Shown here: piece by piece, positions 33,362-42,478 of the stretch
Numbering within the stretch: position 1 is the first letter of the stretch
How the letters are laid out: each line of letters opens with the position of its first letter
Assembly: GCA_964531805.1 (NCBI GenBank)
Contig: CAZHGE010000001.1
Coordinates: 1-64,000 of the forward strand
Reading direction: 5' to 3'
Length of the DNA: 64,000 nucleotides
DNA from: RGIG8767 sp964531805
Lineage (GTDB): Bacteria > Bacillota > Clostridia > Lachnospirales > Lachnospiraceae
Notes under the pieces: generated by a model
What the model was told of the DNA's origin: nothing
Database searches by the model: none
The model's input: the letters and a program-made list of their open reading frames with translations, nothing else
Program-made: the position numbers and the translations under genes

Positions 33362-33781
33362 TTAAAGCTCTACTACAATGTTGTTGCGAATCTCTTCGTC
33401 TAATTCAGAAGCGTCTAATGTAACACTTGCTGTAAACTGTACATTAAATTTGCTGCCAATTACTTCTAATCTTTTCACAACTTCTGTTAATCCGCCTTTT
33501 TCTAATTTGGCAACTTTTAAAATGGCGTCTATGTATATTTTTTCAATATCATGATCTTGGGAAAGGATACCACAAACAAAGCCAATAAACTCTGAACTGT
33601 TTGCAAACTCATAATCTGCTACATTAACAAGACGAACCTTGTTATTTAATTCAAACATATGCTTATCGTTTCTGTCTAAGAAAACGATGTTACCGGATGC
33701 TGTTTTAATCTCTTCATTTACACGCTCCAGTAACTGTTTTGTCTTTCCTTTTCCTTCTCTACCTACAATTAATTCTACCAT
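33362..33781 (-). CDS. small P-loop protein, unknown function
   Basis: This 139-residue protein starts with a Walker A motif, VGREGKGKTKQLLERV, and continues as a compact alpha/beta fold with NIVFLDRND, KIYIDAILKVAKLEKGGL and a C-terminal strand VQFTASVTLDA. The Asp in IYID could be a Walker B. It is far shorter than PilT or RecA ATPases, although such proteins are sometimes labelled PilT-like. It is transcribed alone, with AGGAGGG eight bases before the ATG and a terminator close behind, between the HlyD-sepF operon and the shape operon. No function can be stated. Confidence 0.72.
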   Translation of the reverse strand: MVELIVGREGKGKTKQLLERVNEEIKTASGNIVFLDRNDKHMFELNNKVRLVNVADYEFANSSEFIGFVCGILSQDHDIEKIYIDAILKVAKLEKGGLTEVVKRLEVIGSKFNVQFTASVTLDASELDEEIRNNIVVEL

Positions 33782-33859
33782 GTGTGTACCCTCCTGAAGT
33801 ATTTTATGTATATTTAAATACCATACGAATATTATAGGCTATCATGGGGGAAAAAACAA

Positions 33860-34828
33860 CTAATTATTTATCTCTTCTAACAAATCAATCATTTCTTCAT
33901 ATAGAAGCGTCCGCTGGCTTGCACGGAGAATAACGGAAATATATGGATTTCCTCCCGTGTCTTTTGTTAATAGGATTAAACAGTTGCCTGCGGCATTTGT
34001 AGTTCCGGTTTTTCCGCCGATGACAGTTATTTTATCCGGTGCATTATAATCGCCGTGAAAGAACAAATTTGTAGAACGAAATGACATTTCCTTTTCTGAA
34101 TCATCACTGGCATAATATACAGTCGTATAATCATTCATATGAATAATCTCATTAAATAATTCATACTGCATGGCAGCATTCATGATGAGGTACATATCAT
34201 ATGCGGTTACATAATGCTCGTTCTCTGTCAGACCATGCGGATTCACAAAATGACTTCCAGTAGCGCCTAGTAAAACAGCTTCTTCATTCATCATAGCGGC
34301 AAATCCTTCTACACTGCCACCAATATGTTCTGCTATAGCAATTGCGGCATCATTTGCAGAATTAATTAAAAGCGCATGCAAAGCCTGATTTAAAGTGAGC
34401 TTATCTCCTGCTTTTAGTCCGCATAATGTAGCTCCGGATTCGGTAATCTTCACATTTTCTGAACATATAATCGTATCTTCTGTATTGCCATATTTAATAG
34501 CAACAAGAGCAGTCATGACCTTAGTCAGGCTGGCAGGATTTAAACGTTCGTGGATATTTTTAGAATATAAAACCTTATTATGGTTTACATCAAAAAGTCC
34601 TGCAGCAGATGTCTCTTCTATAGATACATCGGTTCCTTCCAAATAATCACCACTGATTACACAAAGATCGGATGCAAAGGGATCTGCCATTTGATCTTGT
34701 GTCAATGCATTCTGTGTTATGGCACGTTCATAAGACAAGGCTAATTTGTCTTTGCCACAACCGCATAAGGACAACACTAATATGGAGTTGATGATAAGAT
34801 AGGCATAACGCTTATTTATACATTTCAC
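33860..34828 (-). CDS. D-alanyl-D-alanine carboxypeptidase, lipoprotein form
   Basis: This 322-residue S11-family enzyme removes the terminal D-Ala from peptidoglycan stem peptides. The three active-site motifs are present: SLTK (about residue 100), SAN in INSANDAAIAIAEH and KTG in GGKTGTTNAAGNC. The N-terminus is a lipoprotein signal with lipobox LCGC near residues 21-24, and the C-terminal PBP5-type anchoring domain of DacA/DacF is missing. It starts inside the end of mgsA (17-base overlap) and is the last gene of the mreB-rodA operon. Confidence 0.9.
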   Translation of the reverse strand: MKCINKRYAYLIINSILVLSLCGCGKDKLALSYERAITQNALTQDQMADPFASDLCVISGDYLEGTDVSIEETSAAGLFDVNHNKVLYSKNIHERLNPASLTKVMTALVAIKYGNTEDTIICSENVKITESGATLCGLKAGDKLTLNQALHALLINSANDAAIAIAEHIGGSVEGFAAMMNEEAVLLGATGSHFVNPHGLTENEHYVTAYDMYLIMNAAMQYELFNEIIHMNDYTTVYYASDDSEKEMSFRSTNLFFHGDYNAPDKITVIGGKTGTTNAAGNCLILLTKDTGGNPYISVILRASQRTLLYEEMIDLLEEINN

Positions 34829-35207
34829 GCCACTCTAAATCTCCTCTGTCTAATGACTTGATCAAAAGTTCCGCCGTTGCAAGATTGGTTGCAAGGGGGA
34901 TGTTATGCATGTCGCAAAGTCTTACAATATTGTTAACGTCCGGTTCATGCATTTTGGGACTTAATGGTTCACGAAGGAAAATAACAAGATCGACTTCATT
35001 GTGTTCAATAGAAGCACCAATCTGCTGTTCTCCACCTAAATGACCTGCCAGGTATTTATGGACGGATAAGTTTGTTACTTCTTCAATCAAACGGCCAGTT
35101 GTACCAGTCGCATATAAGGAATTCTTGCTTAGAATACCACGGTATGCGATGCAGAAGTTCTGCATCAGTTTTTTCTTTGAATCATGTGCGATTAATGCGA
35201 TGTTCAT
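34812..35207 (-). CDS. mgsA: methylglyoxal synthase MgsA with altered acidic residues
   Basis: MgsA turns dihydroxyacetone phosphate into methylglyoxal, a bypass of lower glycolysis under phosphate limitation. The 131 residues follow the family from NIALIAHDSKKK through LYATGTTGRLI to HEPDVNNIVRLCDMHNIPLATN. Two Asp important in E. coli are Glu here: E60 in GGEQQIGA (E. coli D71, the catalytic base) and E80 in FLREPL (D91). His87 and Asp90 are kept. Activity may be reduced or altered. It lies between rodA and the carboxypeptidase, overlapping the latter. Confidence 0.88.
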   Translation of the reverse strand: MNIALIAHDSKKKLMQNFCIAYRGILSKNSLYATGTTGRLIEEVTNLSVHKYLAGHLGGEQQIGASIEHNEVDLVIFLREPLSPKMHEPDVNNIVRLCDMHNIPLATNLATAELLIKSLDRGDLEWREMYK

Positions 35208-35232
35208 CTATAATCCTCTTTTCTGGGCAAAA

Positions 35233-36351
35233 CTAGTATTTTTTTTGTTGCAGCCCGATGTTTAATACAATTCCAATAGCAGCATAGAGACAAACCAAAG
35301 ATGTAAGTCCATAACTGACAAATGGTAATGGAATACCTGTATTTGGAGCGAGACCTGTTGCCACAGCAATATTTAGAAAAGATTGTAATCCAATCAAACT
35401 GCCAACACCGGAAGCAATAAGACTTCCTGCAAGATCTTTCGCATTTCTGGCAATCTTAAAGCATTCCCATACAATCAGGAAAACTAAAAGAACAACTGTA
35501 AACCCGCCAATAAATCCTAATTCTTCTCCTATTACTGCAAAGATAAAGTCTGTCTGTGGTTCTGAAATGAAATTGCCGTTTTTAACAGAAGCAATAACAT
35601 TATTATTGAGTCCTTTGCCATATAATTGACCAGAACCAATGGCAATCTTAGAGTTAATCTGCTGATAGGCAGTGGTATCTGCATATTTTTCCGGTTCCAG
35701 CCAGGCAAGAATACGGCCAATCTGATATTGAAAATCTTCTGGAATCAGATCGATACCACCAGGACTTAGAATAATGGTAAAAAAACCAACCAAGACTGGT
35801 ATTATGACCGCCAATACTGCTCCAACAAACTTGAAACTCAGTCCACCTACAAATAGCATAATACAGAAAGTTAATATAATCATGATACTGGTAGAGAGAT
35901 CGGGTTCCAAATAAATTAATCCTAAAGGAAATGCTAACAGCAAAATTGCTGTAATCAAAACCTTTGGAGAATTAATTTTATCCTTATATTTCATAATAAA
36001 CTGTGAAAAGAATAAAATCAATAAAATTTTGGCAAGTTCGGATGGCTGAAATTGCAGACCGGCAATTACAATCCAGCGGGTCGCACCATTTACATCACGT
36101 CCAAATGCAAGTACGCTTGCTAACAGAATCAGGTTTGCACCATAAAATACCCAGTACAAAAACAGATAATGGGAGTAATCAATTAATGATAAAATAATCA
36201 AAAGAACGAATCCTATGACGATACCATACATCTGTTTAGATTGAACGGACTCTTTCGCACTTCCAATAGCAAGATATCCAATTAAACTGAGTACTGTTAC
36301 AAAGATTATTAATTTAAAATTATAATTTCGTAATTTATATTGTCTGAACAT
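35233..36351 (-). CDS. rodA: SEDS peptidoglycan polymerase RodA
   Basis: RodA polymerises lipid II into glycan strands for side-wall growth, together with a class B PBP. The 372-residue membrane protein has ten or so hydrophobic segments and SEDS motifs NGATRWIVIAGLQFQPSELAK near residue 90, the large loop with AYQQINSKIAIGSGQLYGKG, EEFGF-like GEELGFIGG, and the terminal GLAPNTGIPLPFVSYGLTSL. It follows minE after three bases. Its partner PBP2 is encoded four genes upstream in the same operon. Confidence 0.95.
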   Translation of the reverse strand: MFRQYKLRNYNFKLIIFVTVLSLIGYLAIGSAKESVQSKQMYGIVIGFVLLIILSLIDYSHYLFLYWVFYGANLILLASVLAFGRDVNGATRWIVIAGLQFQPSELAKILLILFFSQFIMKYKDKINSPKVLITAILLLAFPLGLIYLEPDLSTSIMIILTFCIMLFVGGLSFKFVGAVLAVIIPVLVGFFTIILSPGGIDLIPEDFQYQIGRILAWLEPEKYADTTAYQQINSKIAIGSGQLYGKGLNNNVIASVKNGNFISEPQTDFIFAVIGEELGFIGGFTVVLLVFLIVWECFKIARNAKDLAGSLIASGVGSLIGLQSFLNIAVATGLAPNTGIPLPFVSYGLTSLVCLYAAIGIVLNIGLQQKKY

Positions 36352-36354
36352 GTT

Positions 36355-36618
36355 TTATCCATTCTTCATATCCAGTATAGGAATGTTGGCATATAATGTA
36401 GGATGCTTTACCAGTTTACCCTTAGAAGAAGTGTTACTGATTTCAATTTCCATACTGTTTGTATCAATTTTCATGTATTTTGAAATTACCTTTGCAATAT
36501 CATTTTTGATGAGTTCCATCATTTGGGGGGAACAACTCATTCGGTCTGAAATCAAGAGGATTTTCAAACGGTCACGTGCAATCTGTCTGGAGGATTTTCT
36601 GCCAAAAAATCTTAACAT
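36355..36618 (-). CDS. minE: cell division topological specificity factor MinE
   Basis: MinE stimulates the MinD ATPase and lets the Min system oscillate. The 87 residues begin with the membrane-targeting MLRFFGRKSS, then the MinD-contact region ARDRLKILLISDR, and the C-terminal dimer domain (KNDIAKVISKYMKID). Presence of MinE, with no DivIVA gene seen here, implies an oscillating Min system as in other Clostridia. Its ATG overlaps the end of minD by seven bases. Confidence 0.94.
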   Translation of the reverse strand: MLRFFGRKSSRQIARDRLKILLISDRMSCSPQMMELIKNDIAKVISKYMKIDTNSMEIEISNTSSKGKLVKHPTLYANIPILDMKNG

Positions 36619-37421
36619 GCGCTCTCCTCCTTCCCTTTATGGAACATACCGGATAATCTTGAAAAAATAGATACCGGTTTTGTGTTTTCCATTGGAATCT
36701 GTTTGCCAAGTACACGATAGCAGATATTTCGATAAGCACGCCCTGCCAAAGTTTGGGAGCCAACCAGGGGTTCACCTCTGTTTGTGGCAATTACAACATT
36801 TTCATCATCTGGAATGACACCAATCAAAGGAATGGAAAGAATATCCACAACATCTTCTGCTGTCATCATGTCACCACGCTTTACCAGATCATATCGGATT
36901 CGGTTAATAATCAAATCGATTTTGGTAAATTCATTGGCTTCTAATAAACCAACTATACGGTCTGCGTCACGGATTGCTGAAACTTCCGGTGTGGTAACAA
37001 CAAAAGCTCTTGTGGCTCCTGCAATGGCATTTTTAAAGCCCTGTTCGATTCCTGCAGGCGAATCTAATAAAATATAATCAAAATCCTTGGAAACCTGCTC
37101 GATTAAACGGCGCATCTGCGACTCGTTGACAGCAGTTTTATCTTTGGTTTGTGCGCAGGGAAGTAAAAACAGATTATTATATCGTTTATCACGGATCAAT
37201 GCCTGCTTTAACCGGCAGTTTCCATCAATCACATCAATCAGATTGTACACAATCCTGTTTTCCAGTCCCATGACTACATCTAAATTGCGCAAGCCTATAT
37301 CAGTATCGATTAGTAAAACTTTTGCTCCTGCCTGCGCCAGACCACTTCCTACATTTGCGGTTGTGGTGGTCTTTCCCACACCGCCTTTTCCACTGGTAAC
37401 GACAATTACTTCACACATCAT
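36612..37421 (-). CDS. minD: septum site-determining ATPase MinD
   Basis: MinD is a membrane-associated ATPase that recruits MinC and blocks division near the poles. The 269-residue protein shows the deviant Walker A TSGKGGVGKTTTTANVG at the start, IDTDIGLRNLDVVMGLENR, DYILLDSPAGIEQGF, and a C-terminal amphipathic membrane helix region (SIFSRLSGMFHKGKEE). AAGGAG lies upstream of two adjacent ATG codons; the second (37418) has the better spacing. It overlaps minE. Confidence 0.96.
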   Translation of the reverse strand: MMCEVIVVTSGKGGVGKTTTTANVGSGLAQAGAKVLLIDTDIGLRNLDVVMGLENRIVYNLIDVIDGNCRLKQALIRDKRYNNLFLLPCAQTKDKTAVNESQMRRLIEQVSKDFDYILLDSPAGIEQGFKNAIAGATRAFVVTTPEVSAIRDADRIVGLLEANEFTKIDLIINRIRYDLVKRGDMMTAEDVVDILSIPLIGVIPDDENVVIATNRGEPLVGSQTLAGRAYRNICYRVLGKQIPMENTKPVSIFSRLSGMFHKGKEESAC

Positions 37422-37462
37422 TATAACTCCTTTTGAATGAATTATCGTTTACTGGAAAAGTA

Positions 37463-38140
37463 CTATGATAAAGAATAATTTTCCAGCAATTCTTTTGTAA
37501 TATTTTCCAGCTGTATCTTATTATTCTCTATGTAAGCAATCTGCGGTACAAATTTATTTTTATTTGAGAATAAGCCTTTCTCTTTTGGTTTACTGTAACG
37601 AAAGTCTCCAATCCTGCATTTTTCCGGATCGAATTTCAGGGCACATACAAAATGGTTTTCTCCACCGGCAATACCTGCATGTACTTCGCCCAAAAGGGAA
37701 CCAATGATAATTACATCTTTTGATGCAATCACGCTGGCACCTTTTTCTACGTTTCCAATGACCACGACACTGCCTTCGGTTTCCAAACTTTGTCCAGCGT
37801 TTAAAGAACCACGGTGAAATCTTCCATTATATTCTTCTTTTTCTGCTTCTACGCGTTTCAAAGCCTTGATAATACCTTTGCCCGATTCTTCGTTTTTTCC
37901 AATCAAACAGATAATCTGCACATCAGAATGTTCCGTAATTGTCTGGATGATTTGTTTTTCTTCTTCCGTACTCAGGATTCTGCCTTCTAAAGATAAGGCA
38001 ACCTTGATATCCTTGAAAAAGGCTCTGGCATTTGTGAATTTGTCTGCAATTTCAGAAAGAACATCTGGAAAAGAAGCATCTGCATCCATATGGATGGAAA
38101 TTCCATTCTGAAAACTTTTCATAACGACATATTGATTCAT
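37463..38140 (-). CDS. minC: septum site-determining protein MinC
   Basis: MinC inhibits FtsZ assembly away from midcell. The 225-residue protein has a divergent N-terminal domain (about 1-95) and the conserved C-terminal beta-helix domain (about 105-210, with HRGSLNAGQSLETEGSVVVI, GNVEKGASVIASKDVIIIG and GEVHAGIAG). The ATG at 38140 has AAGGAG ten bases upstream; a GTG at 38149 abuts that site. It follows mrdA after 14 bases and precedes minD. Confidence 0.93.
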   Translation of the reverse strand: MNQYVVMKSFQNGISIHMDADASFPDVLSEIADKFTNARAFFKDIKVALSLEGRILSTEEEKQIIQTITEHSDVQIICLIGKNEESGKGIIKALKRVEAEKEEYNGRFHRGSLNAGQSLETEGSVVVIGNVEKGASVIASKDVIIIGSLLGEVHAGIAGGENHFVCALKFDPEKCRIGDFRYSKPKEKGLFSNKNKFVPQIAYIENNKIQLENITKELLENYSLS

Positions 38141-38154
38141 AAAGTGCACTCTCC

Positions 38155-41061
38155 TTAATCTGCTGTAGTGGCGGCGGCATCTGGAATAACTGCCGTACCG
38201 GTTAAAATAGCATCTTCTTCCTCTAAACCGAAGTAATATTTATAAATATCACGAGTCAGGTTGGCGGCATAATCAGAACTATAACCGAATGCAATACGGG
38301 TAGAAATTGTAATTTCCGGATTATTAAATGGTGCATAGCTTACAAATAACGCATGGTTTGCACGGTTTCGGTTTTCTTCGGCAGTACCGGTTTTACCAGC
38401 AACGGTAACACCTAAATTCTGAAAATATGATTTTTTTTCTACAACCTTACGCATACCGGAATGAATAGCATTCCAGTAACTGGATGGAAGATCAACGGTA
38501 TTACGAATTGTTGGTGAATAATCTACAATTAGGTTACCATTGGAATCGGTTACTTTATCTAACAGGGTTAGATTATAACAGGTTCCATTATTTGCTACAG
38601 TTGTTACATAACGGGCAAGTCCTACAGTTGTATAGTTGTTAGTACCCTGACCGATAGCGGATAATACCGGATATTCATCCGATACTTCCGGTGTGGATTC
38701 TTCTATTTCAATACCAGATTTTTCAGATAACCCAAACATGTCTGCGTATTTGGATAATTTGGCAAGACCAAGTTCCGCATCATAAGTTCCTTCCTCTGTC
38801 TGACTTAACTGATAACCAACTTCATAAAAGAATGAGTTACAGGAATTTTCAATACCACCGGATACGGTCAATGATCCATGTGCTCCGGGATGAACCCAGC
38901 AACGGTACTGTTCGTTGGCAAAACGGTCAAATAGTCCTTTACAACTGATGGTAGTCTGTGTGTTTATCACATCCTCACATAGTGCAGCTGTTGCAGATAC
39001 CATTTTGAAAGTAGAACCAGGTGCAGTCTTCTGCTGAGTCGCATAATTCCATAATGGATTGGAAAGATCATTACGCAGAGAAGCATAATAATCAGAATCA
39101 ATGGAATTGGCAAGTTTGTTGTTGTCATAACTGGGATACGTTACTAATGCAAGCACTTCTCCCTGGGTATTGGTAATAACAACGGATGCTGAATATGGGT
39201 CCAAAGCCAGCTGAGCCGGTGTTATATATAGATTTTCGATTAAAAACAACATAAAGTTGTAAGGAGAGATTTGTTTTGTGATAAAACGTTCCTCATCCTT
39301 TTCTGTAATGGAAATCGCATTCTGTTCCAATAAAATTGTACAGATTTGTCTTCCGTTAATATCGCTATTATCAATCATGTAGCGGTATAGTTTTTTAGAA
39401 AATTCTGTATTATTTGTAAGCAAGCGCAGAATATCTTCTGTTAACTGGGAAAAAATCTCTGTTGAATCAGAGTATTCAGCCTGTAATTCAATTTTTGTTA
39501 CATCAATCCAGTTTTGTGCAATACAATAATCAAGATACTCGCCTAAACTGATTGTTTCTTCTGTTTTCCATGCCAAATAGGTCTTATCTTCTTTGTCAAT
39601 CCGATCTGAAATAATAATACCTTCATCCGTCAACATAGATACAATATAACTTTGATAGACCTGATATTCTTCTGACAAATCTTCATAAGGCGTTCTTTTG
39701 GTATGAAGTTCTTCTGTCAAACGTTCAAATACCTTGGCACGCTTTTCTTCAAATGCTTCTTGAACAGCTATTTCATTTTCACCAGCATCGTCATTATCAA
39801 AATGGTGGATATCAATGATGTTATTATTGAATAATGCAAAATAGACATCATCAATCGGAATCTTAATCTGACTGGCAGATGGATTCTCGGGTAACTCATA
39901 ATTTTTTACATTAATAATCTTACTTAGTAAAATACCTGCAAGTTTCTGCTCTAAAATATTATAGGTTGCCACCTGCAAATCATGATCAATGGTCAAATGC
40001 ACATCATTACCCGCTACCGGATCCACTAAATTGGTGCTTTCAATTACTTTACCAAGGTTGTTTACATAGATGGTTTCATGTCCTTTCACACCCTGTAAAT
40101 AAGTTTCCATGGTCTGCTCAATACCAGCCTTGCCAACCATGTCGGTCAATGTATAATCGTTACGTTTACGGGTGGTACGTTCATTTTCTTCGGTAATCTC
40201 CTGATCGTTTAAACTTAGATATTCTTCTTCTGAAATTTTACCGGTATATCCTAATATCTGTGAAAAATATTCGCTGTCCACATATTTTCGTATATTATCT
40301 TCTGTAATGGAAACTCCGGTAAATTCAATGGAATTTTCCATAATACTGGCAACGGTTTTTTCATCAACGTCTGTTGCGATAACGGTTGGGATATACTGCT
40401 GGTAACTGTTTAAACTCATGGCATAACGAATGGTTACCAGTTTTAACTGTTCTTCTTTTGTGTATCCTTCGAATACTACATAGGAATCGCGTGGGTTTTC
40501 AGGATCGTGGGATTTACCAATACCATATTTGGAGTAACCGCAGAGATATTCCATTACCATGTCAGGCGTGGCGGTTTCTTCTTCGTATTTTAAGTCGGAT
40601 ATTTTTAATCTTCCATATATATCTGCTAAAAATCGCTTGTGCTGTGTACCATCTAAGGTGAAGGCAAACTCACCGTCTTCGTCTAGCACAATATGAAAAT
40701 CATTGATAATCTTATCACCGTTTTTTTCAATGATATCGATGACCTTTAACAAGGTTTCATTGATATTTCTGTTTTTTTCCGTACCGGATTCATATACATC
40801 TTCGATGGTAACGTTATAGGCAAGTTCATTATAGGCAAGTAGTATACCGTTACAATCATATATCTTGCCACGTGAACTGTTGATCGTTCGTTCCTTTTGA
40901 ATCTTTAAGGTAAATTCCTGTAATGTTTCCTCTCCATTGATAATCTGGAGAACAAACAAGCGGGCTGTTAAAAGCGCAGATAATATAAAAATAACGATCA
41001 AAACGATATAGATTCTGCCGTTTGTGGAATTAATATAATTGTCTTTAAAACGCTTAAACAA
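38155..41061 (-). CDS. mrdA: penicillin-binding protein 2 with a large insertion
   Basis: This class B PBP is the transpeptidase partner of RodA in elongation. One membrane segment lies near residues 16-38, followed by the dimerisation domain (SRGKIYDCNGILLAYNE) and the transpeptidase domain with SxxK in APGSTFKMVS (Ser about 683), SxN in ENSCNSFFYE and KTG in VAGKTGTAEE. At 968 residues it exceeds the usual 600-720. The excess is an acidic segment of about 240 residues (about 381-619; bases 39205-39921) set between DHDLQVATYNILEQKL and DPYSASVVITNTQGEVLAL, which are normally almost adjacent. The start is TTG 41061 with AAAGGAG upstream, overlapping the mreD stop. Confidence 0.92.
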   Translation of the reverse strand: MFKRFKDNYINSTNGRIYIVLIVIFILSALLTARLFVLQIINGEETLQEFTLKIQKERTINSSRGKIYDCNGILLAYNELAYNVTIEDVYESGTEKNRNINETLLKVIDIIEKNGDKIINDFHIVLDEDGEFAFTLDGTQHKRFLADIYGRLKISDLKYEEETATPDMVMEYLCGYSKYGIGKSHDPENPRDSYVVFEGYTKEEQLKLVTIRYAMSLNSYQQYIPTVIATDVDEKTVASIMENSIEFTGVSITEDNIRKYVDSEYFSQILGYTGKISEEEYLSLNDQEITEENERTTRKRNDYTLTDMVGKAGIEQTMETYLQGVKGHETIYVNNLGKVIESTNLVDPVAGNDVHLTIDHDLQVATYNILEQKLAGILLSKIINVKNYELPENPSASQIKIPIDDVYFALFNNNIIDIHHFDNDDAGENEIAVQEAFEEKRAKVFERLTEELHTKRTPYEDLSEEYQVYQSYIVSMLTDEGIIISDRIDKEDKTYLAWKTEETISLGEYLDYCIAQNWIDVTKIELQAEYSDSTEIFSQLTEDILRLLTNNTEFSKKLYRYMIDNSDINGRQICTILLEQNAISITEKDEERFITKQISPYNFMLFLIENLYITPAQLALDPYSASVVITNTQGEVLALVTYPSYDNNKLANSIDSDYYASLRNDLSNPLWNYATQQKTAPGSTFKMVSATAALCEDVINTQTTISCKGLFDRFANEQYRCWVHPGAHGSLTVSGGIENSCNSFFYEVGYQLSQTEEGTYDAELGLAKLSKYADMFGLSEKSGIEIEESTPEVSDEYPVLSAIGQGTNNYTTVGLARYVTTVANNGTCYNLTLLDKVTDSNGNLIVDYSPTIRNTVDLPSSYWNAIHSGMRKVVEKKSYFQNLGVTVAGKTGTAEENRNRANHALFVSYAPFNNPEITISTRIAFGYSSDYAANLTRDIYKYYFGLEEEDAILTGTAVIPDAAATTAD

Positions 41062-41572
41062 TCGACTGCTCTCCTTTTTTCTCCGGTAACTCAATTCGGA
41101 TCATAATAAAGTGGATCAATGGATATAATATACATGCCATAATGGATGTATATACAATTTCAGGAAGTATAATCTGTCCGCAGTAATGAAAGAAATCAAA
41201 ATTACCACGGAATAAAAAATATAAAAAGTAATGTAAAACATTATACGCCAAATCGCTTATAGCAATAAAAAGTAGTGGCAATTTGATATCTTTTGGGAAA
41301 AGGATCTTTTTTAAAAGTCCGCATGTATAACCTATGTACATATACAAAAGTGCATTTGTTCCATAAACGGAACGAAAACATAAGTCAACTAAAAGTCCAC
41401 TGAAAAAACCGGTATAAATACCGGTCTTTTTTCCACCTAAAAAACCAAGTGACGCAGTTGCGATAATCAGTAAATTAGGACGGATTCCACCAATGCTGAA
41501 CAAAGCGAATAAAGTTGTTTGTAAAATAAAGCAGCAAAAAATAGTAATGCCTGCAAAAATTGCTTTTTTCAT
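41054..41572 (-). CDS. mreD: rod shape-determining protein MreD
   Basis: MreD is a small polytopic membrane protein of the elongation complex. The 172 residues are largely hydrophobic, with five to six membrane segments; ISIGGIRPNLLIIATASLGF resembles the early family block, and GFFSGLLVDLCFRSVYGTNALLYMYIGY the middle one, both split here only by segment boundaries. Identification leans on topology and on its place between mreC and mrdA. Its stop overlaps the TTG start of mrdA. Confidence 0.88.
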   Translation of the reverse strand: MKKAIFAGITIFCCFILQTTLFALFSIGGIRPNLLIIATASLGFLGGKKTGIYTGFFSGLLVDLCFRSVYGTNALLYMYIGYTCGLLKKILFPKDIKLPLLFIAISDLAYNVLHYFLYFLFRGNFDFFHYCGQIILPEIVYTSIMACILYPLIHFIMIRIELPEKKGEQSIV

Positions 41573-41611
41573 TGTACCATCCTGTTTATTGCTAAGGTAT
41601 CAGTTGTTCAT

Positions 41612-42478
41612 TTATTTAGTCTGTTGTTTTAATTCCATGATGACCAATACCTCATTTAAATGTTCAAAATCAACTACCGGTGTTAATTGACCGGATTTGG
41701 TAAGGTTATTGGAGTCAGTGTCAATACTGCTGATGTAACCAATTAATAGACCTGGAAGATATTGATCTGAGATATTGGATGTTACAACCTTATCCCCTAC
41801 TGTTACTTTGTCTTTGGAATCCATCAGCTGGCTGTATTCAATTTTACCATCTGCCATAGTGGTCAGATTACCGGTAACAATTAGATTATCACCGCTTGCA
41901 AGTACCATACCGCTTGTATTTACACCATCTGAAATAATAGAACTTACTTTTGCATGGTTTGGTCCCACTTCTACCACTCTTCCAACCAGGCCGCTGCCTG
42001 CGATAACGTTACAATTGACCTGTATACCATCTTCACTGCCCTTATCAATGACAAATGAAGAATACCAGTTGCTGGCATCCCGGGAAATGATGCGGGCACC
42101 GATTTTTGTGTATTCTTCATATTCAGCATCCAAGTCATATAATTCCCGCAGTTTAGTCAGTTCATATTTTTCCTGCTGCAAACGGGTATTTTCTATCGTA
42201 AGTTCATTGATCTGGGTTTTCAACTGTTCATTTTCCTCTAACACAGAACGAAGATCCTCTAATTGTTCGGTTTTCTCAAGGGCATAGGTTCCGACATTAG
42301 TCAGACCTTTTTCGAAAGGAACAATCAAAAAGCTGCTTACATAATTGAGCGGCAAGGCTAAAATGTTTGTGGTAAAGGATAATACCATCATGGCAATGCA
42401 TAAGACAGTCAGAATAAAGAGAAGGTATTTACTTGGAAGATGGAACTTTTCCCTTTTTCTCTTTAAAACCGGACTCAT
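41612..42478 (-). CDS. mreC: rod shape-determining protein MreC
   Basis: MreC links the elongation complex to PBP2 outside the membrane. The 288-residue protein has a short basic N-terminus, one membrane segment (about 18-38), a coiled coil (about 68-110, with ENEQLKTQINELTIENTRLQ) and two beta-barrel domains with SRDASNWYSSFVIDKGSEDG and AGSGLVGRVVEVGPNHAKV. It overlaps mreB by four bases (ATGA) and precedes mreD. Confidence 0.94.
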   Translation of the reverse strand: MSPVLKRKREKFHLPSKYLLFILTVLCIAMMVLSFTTNILALPLNYVSSFLIVPFEKGLTNVGTYALEKTEQLEDLRSVLEENEQLKTQINELTIENTRLQQEKYELTKLRELYDLDAEYEEYTKIGARIISRDASNWYSSFVIDKGSEDGIQVNCNVIAGSGLVGRVVEVGPNHAKVSSIISDGVNTSGMVLASGDNLIVTGNLTTMADGKIEYSQLMDSKDKVTVGDKVVTSNISDQYLPGLLIGYISSIDTDSNNLTKSGQLTPVVDFEHLNEVLVIMELKQQTK

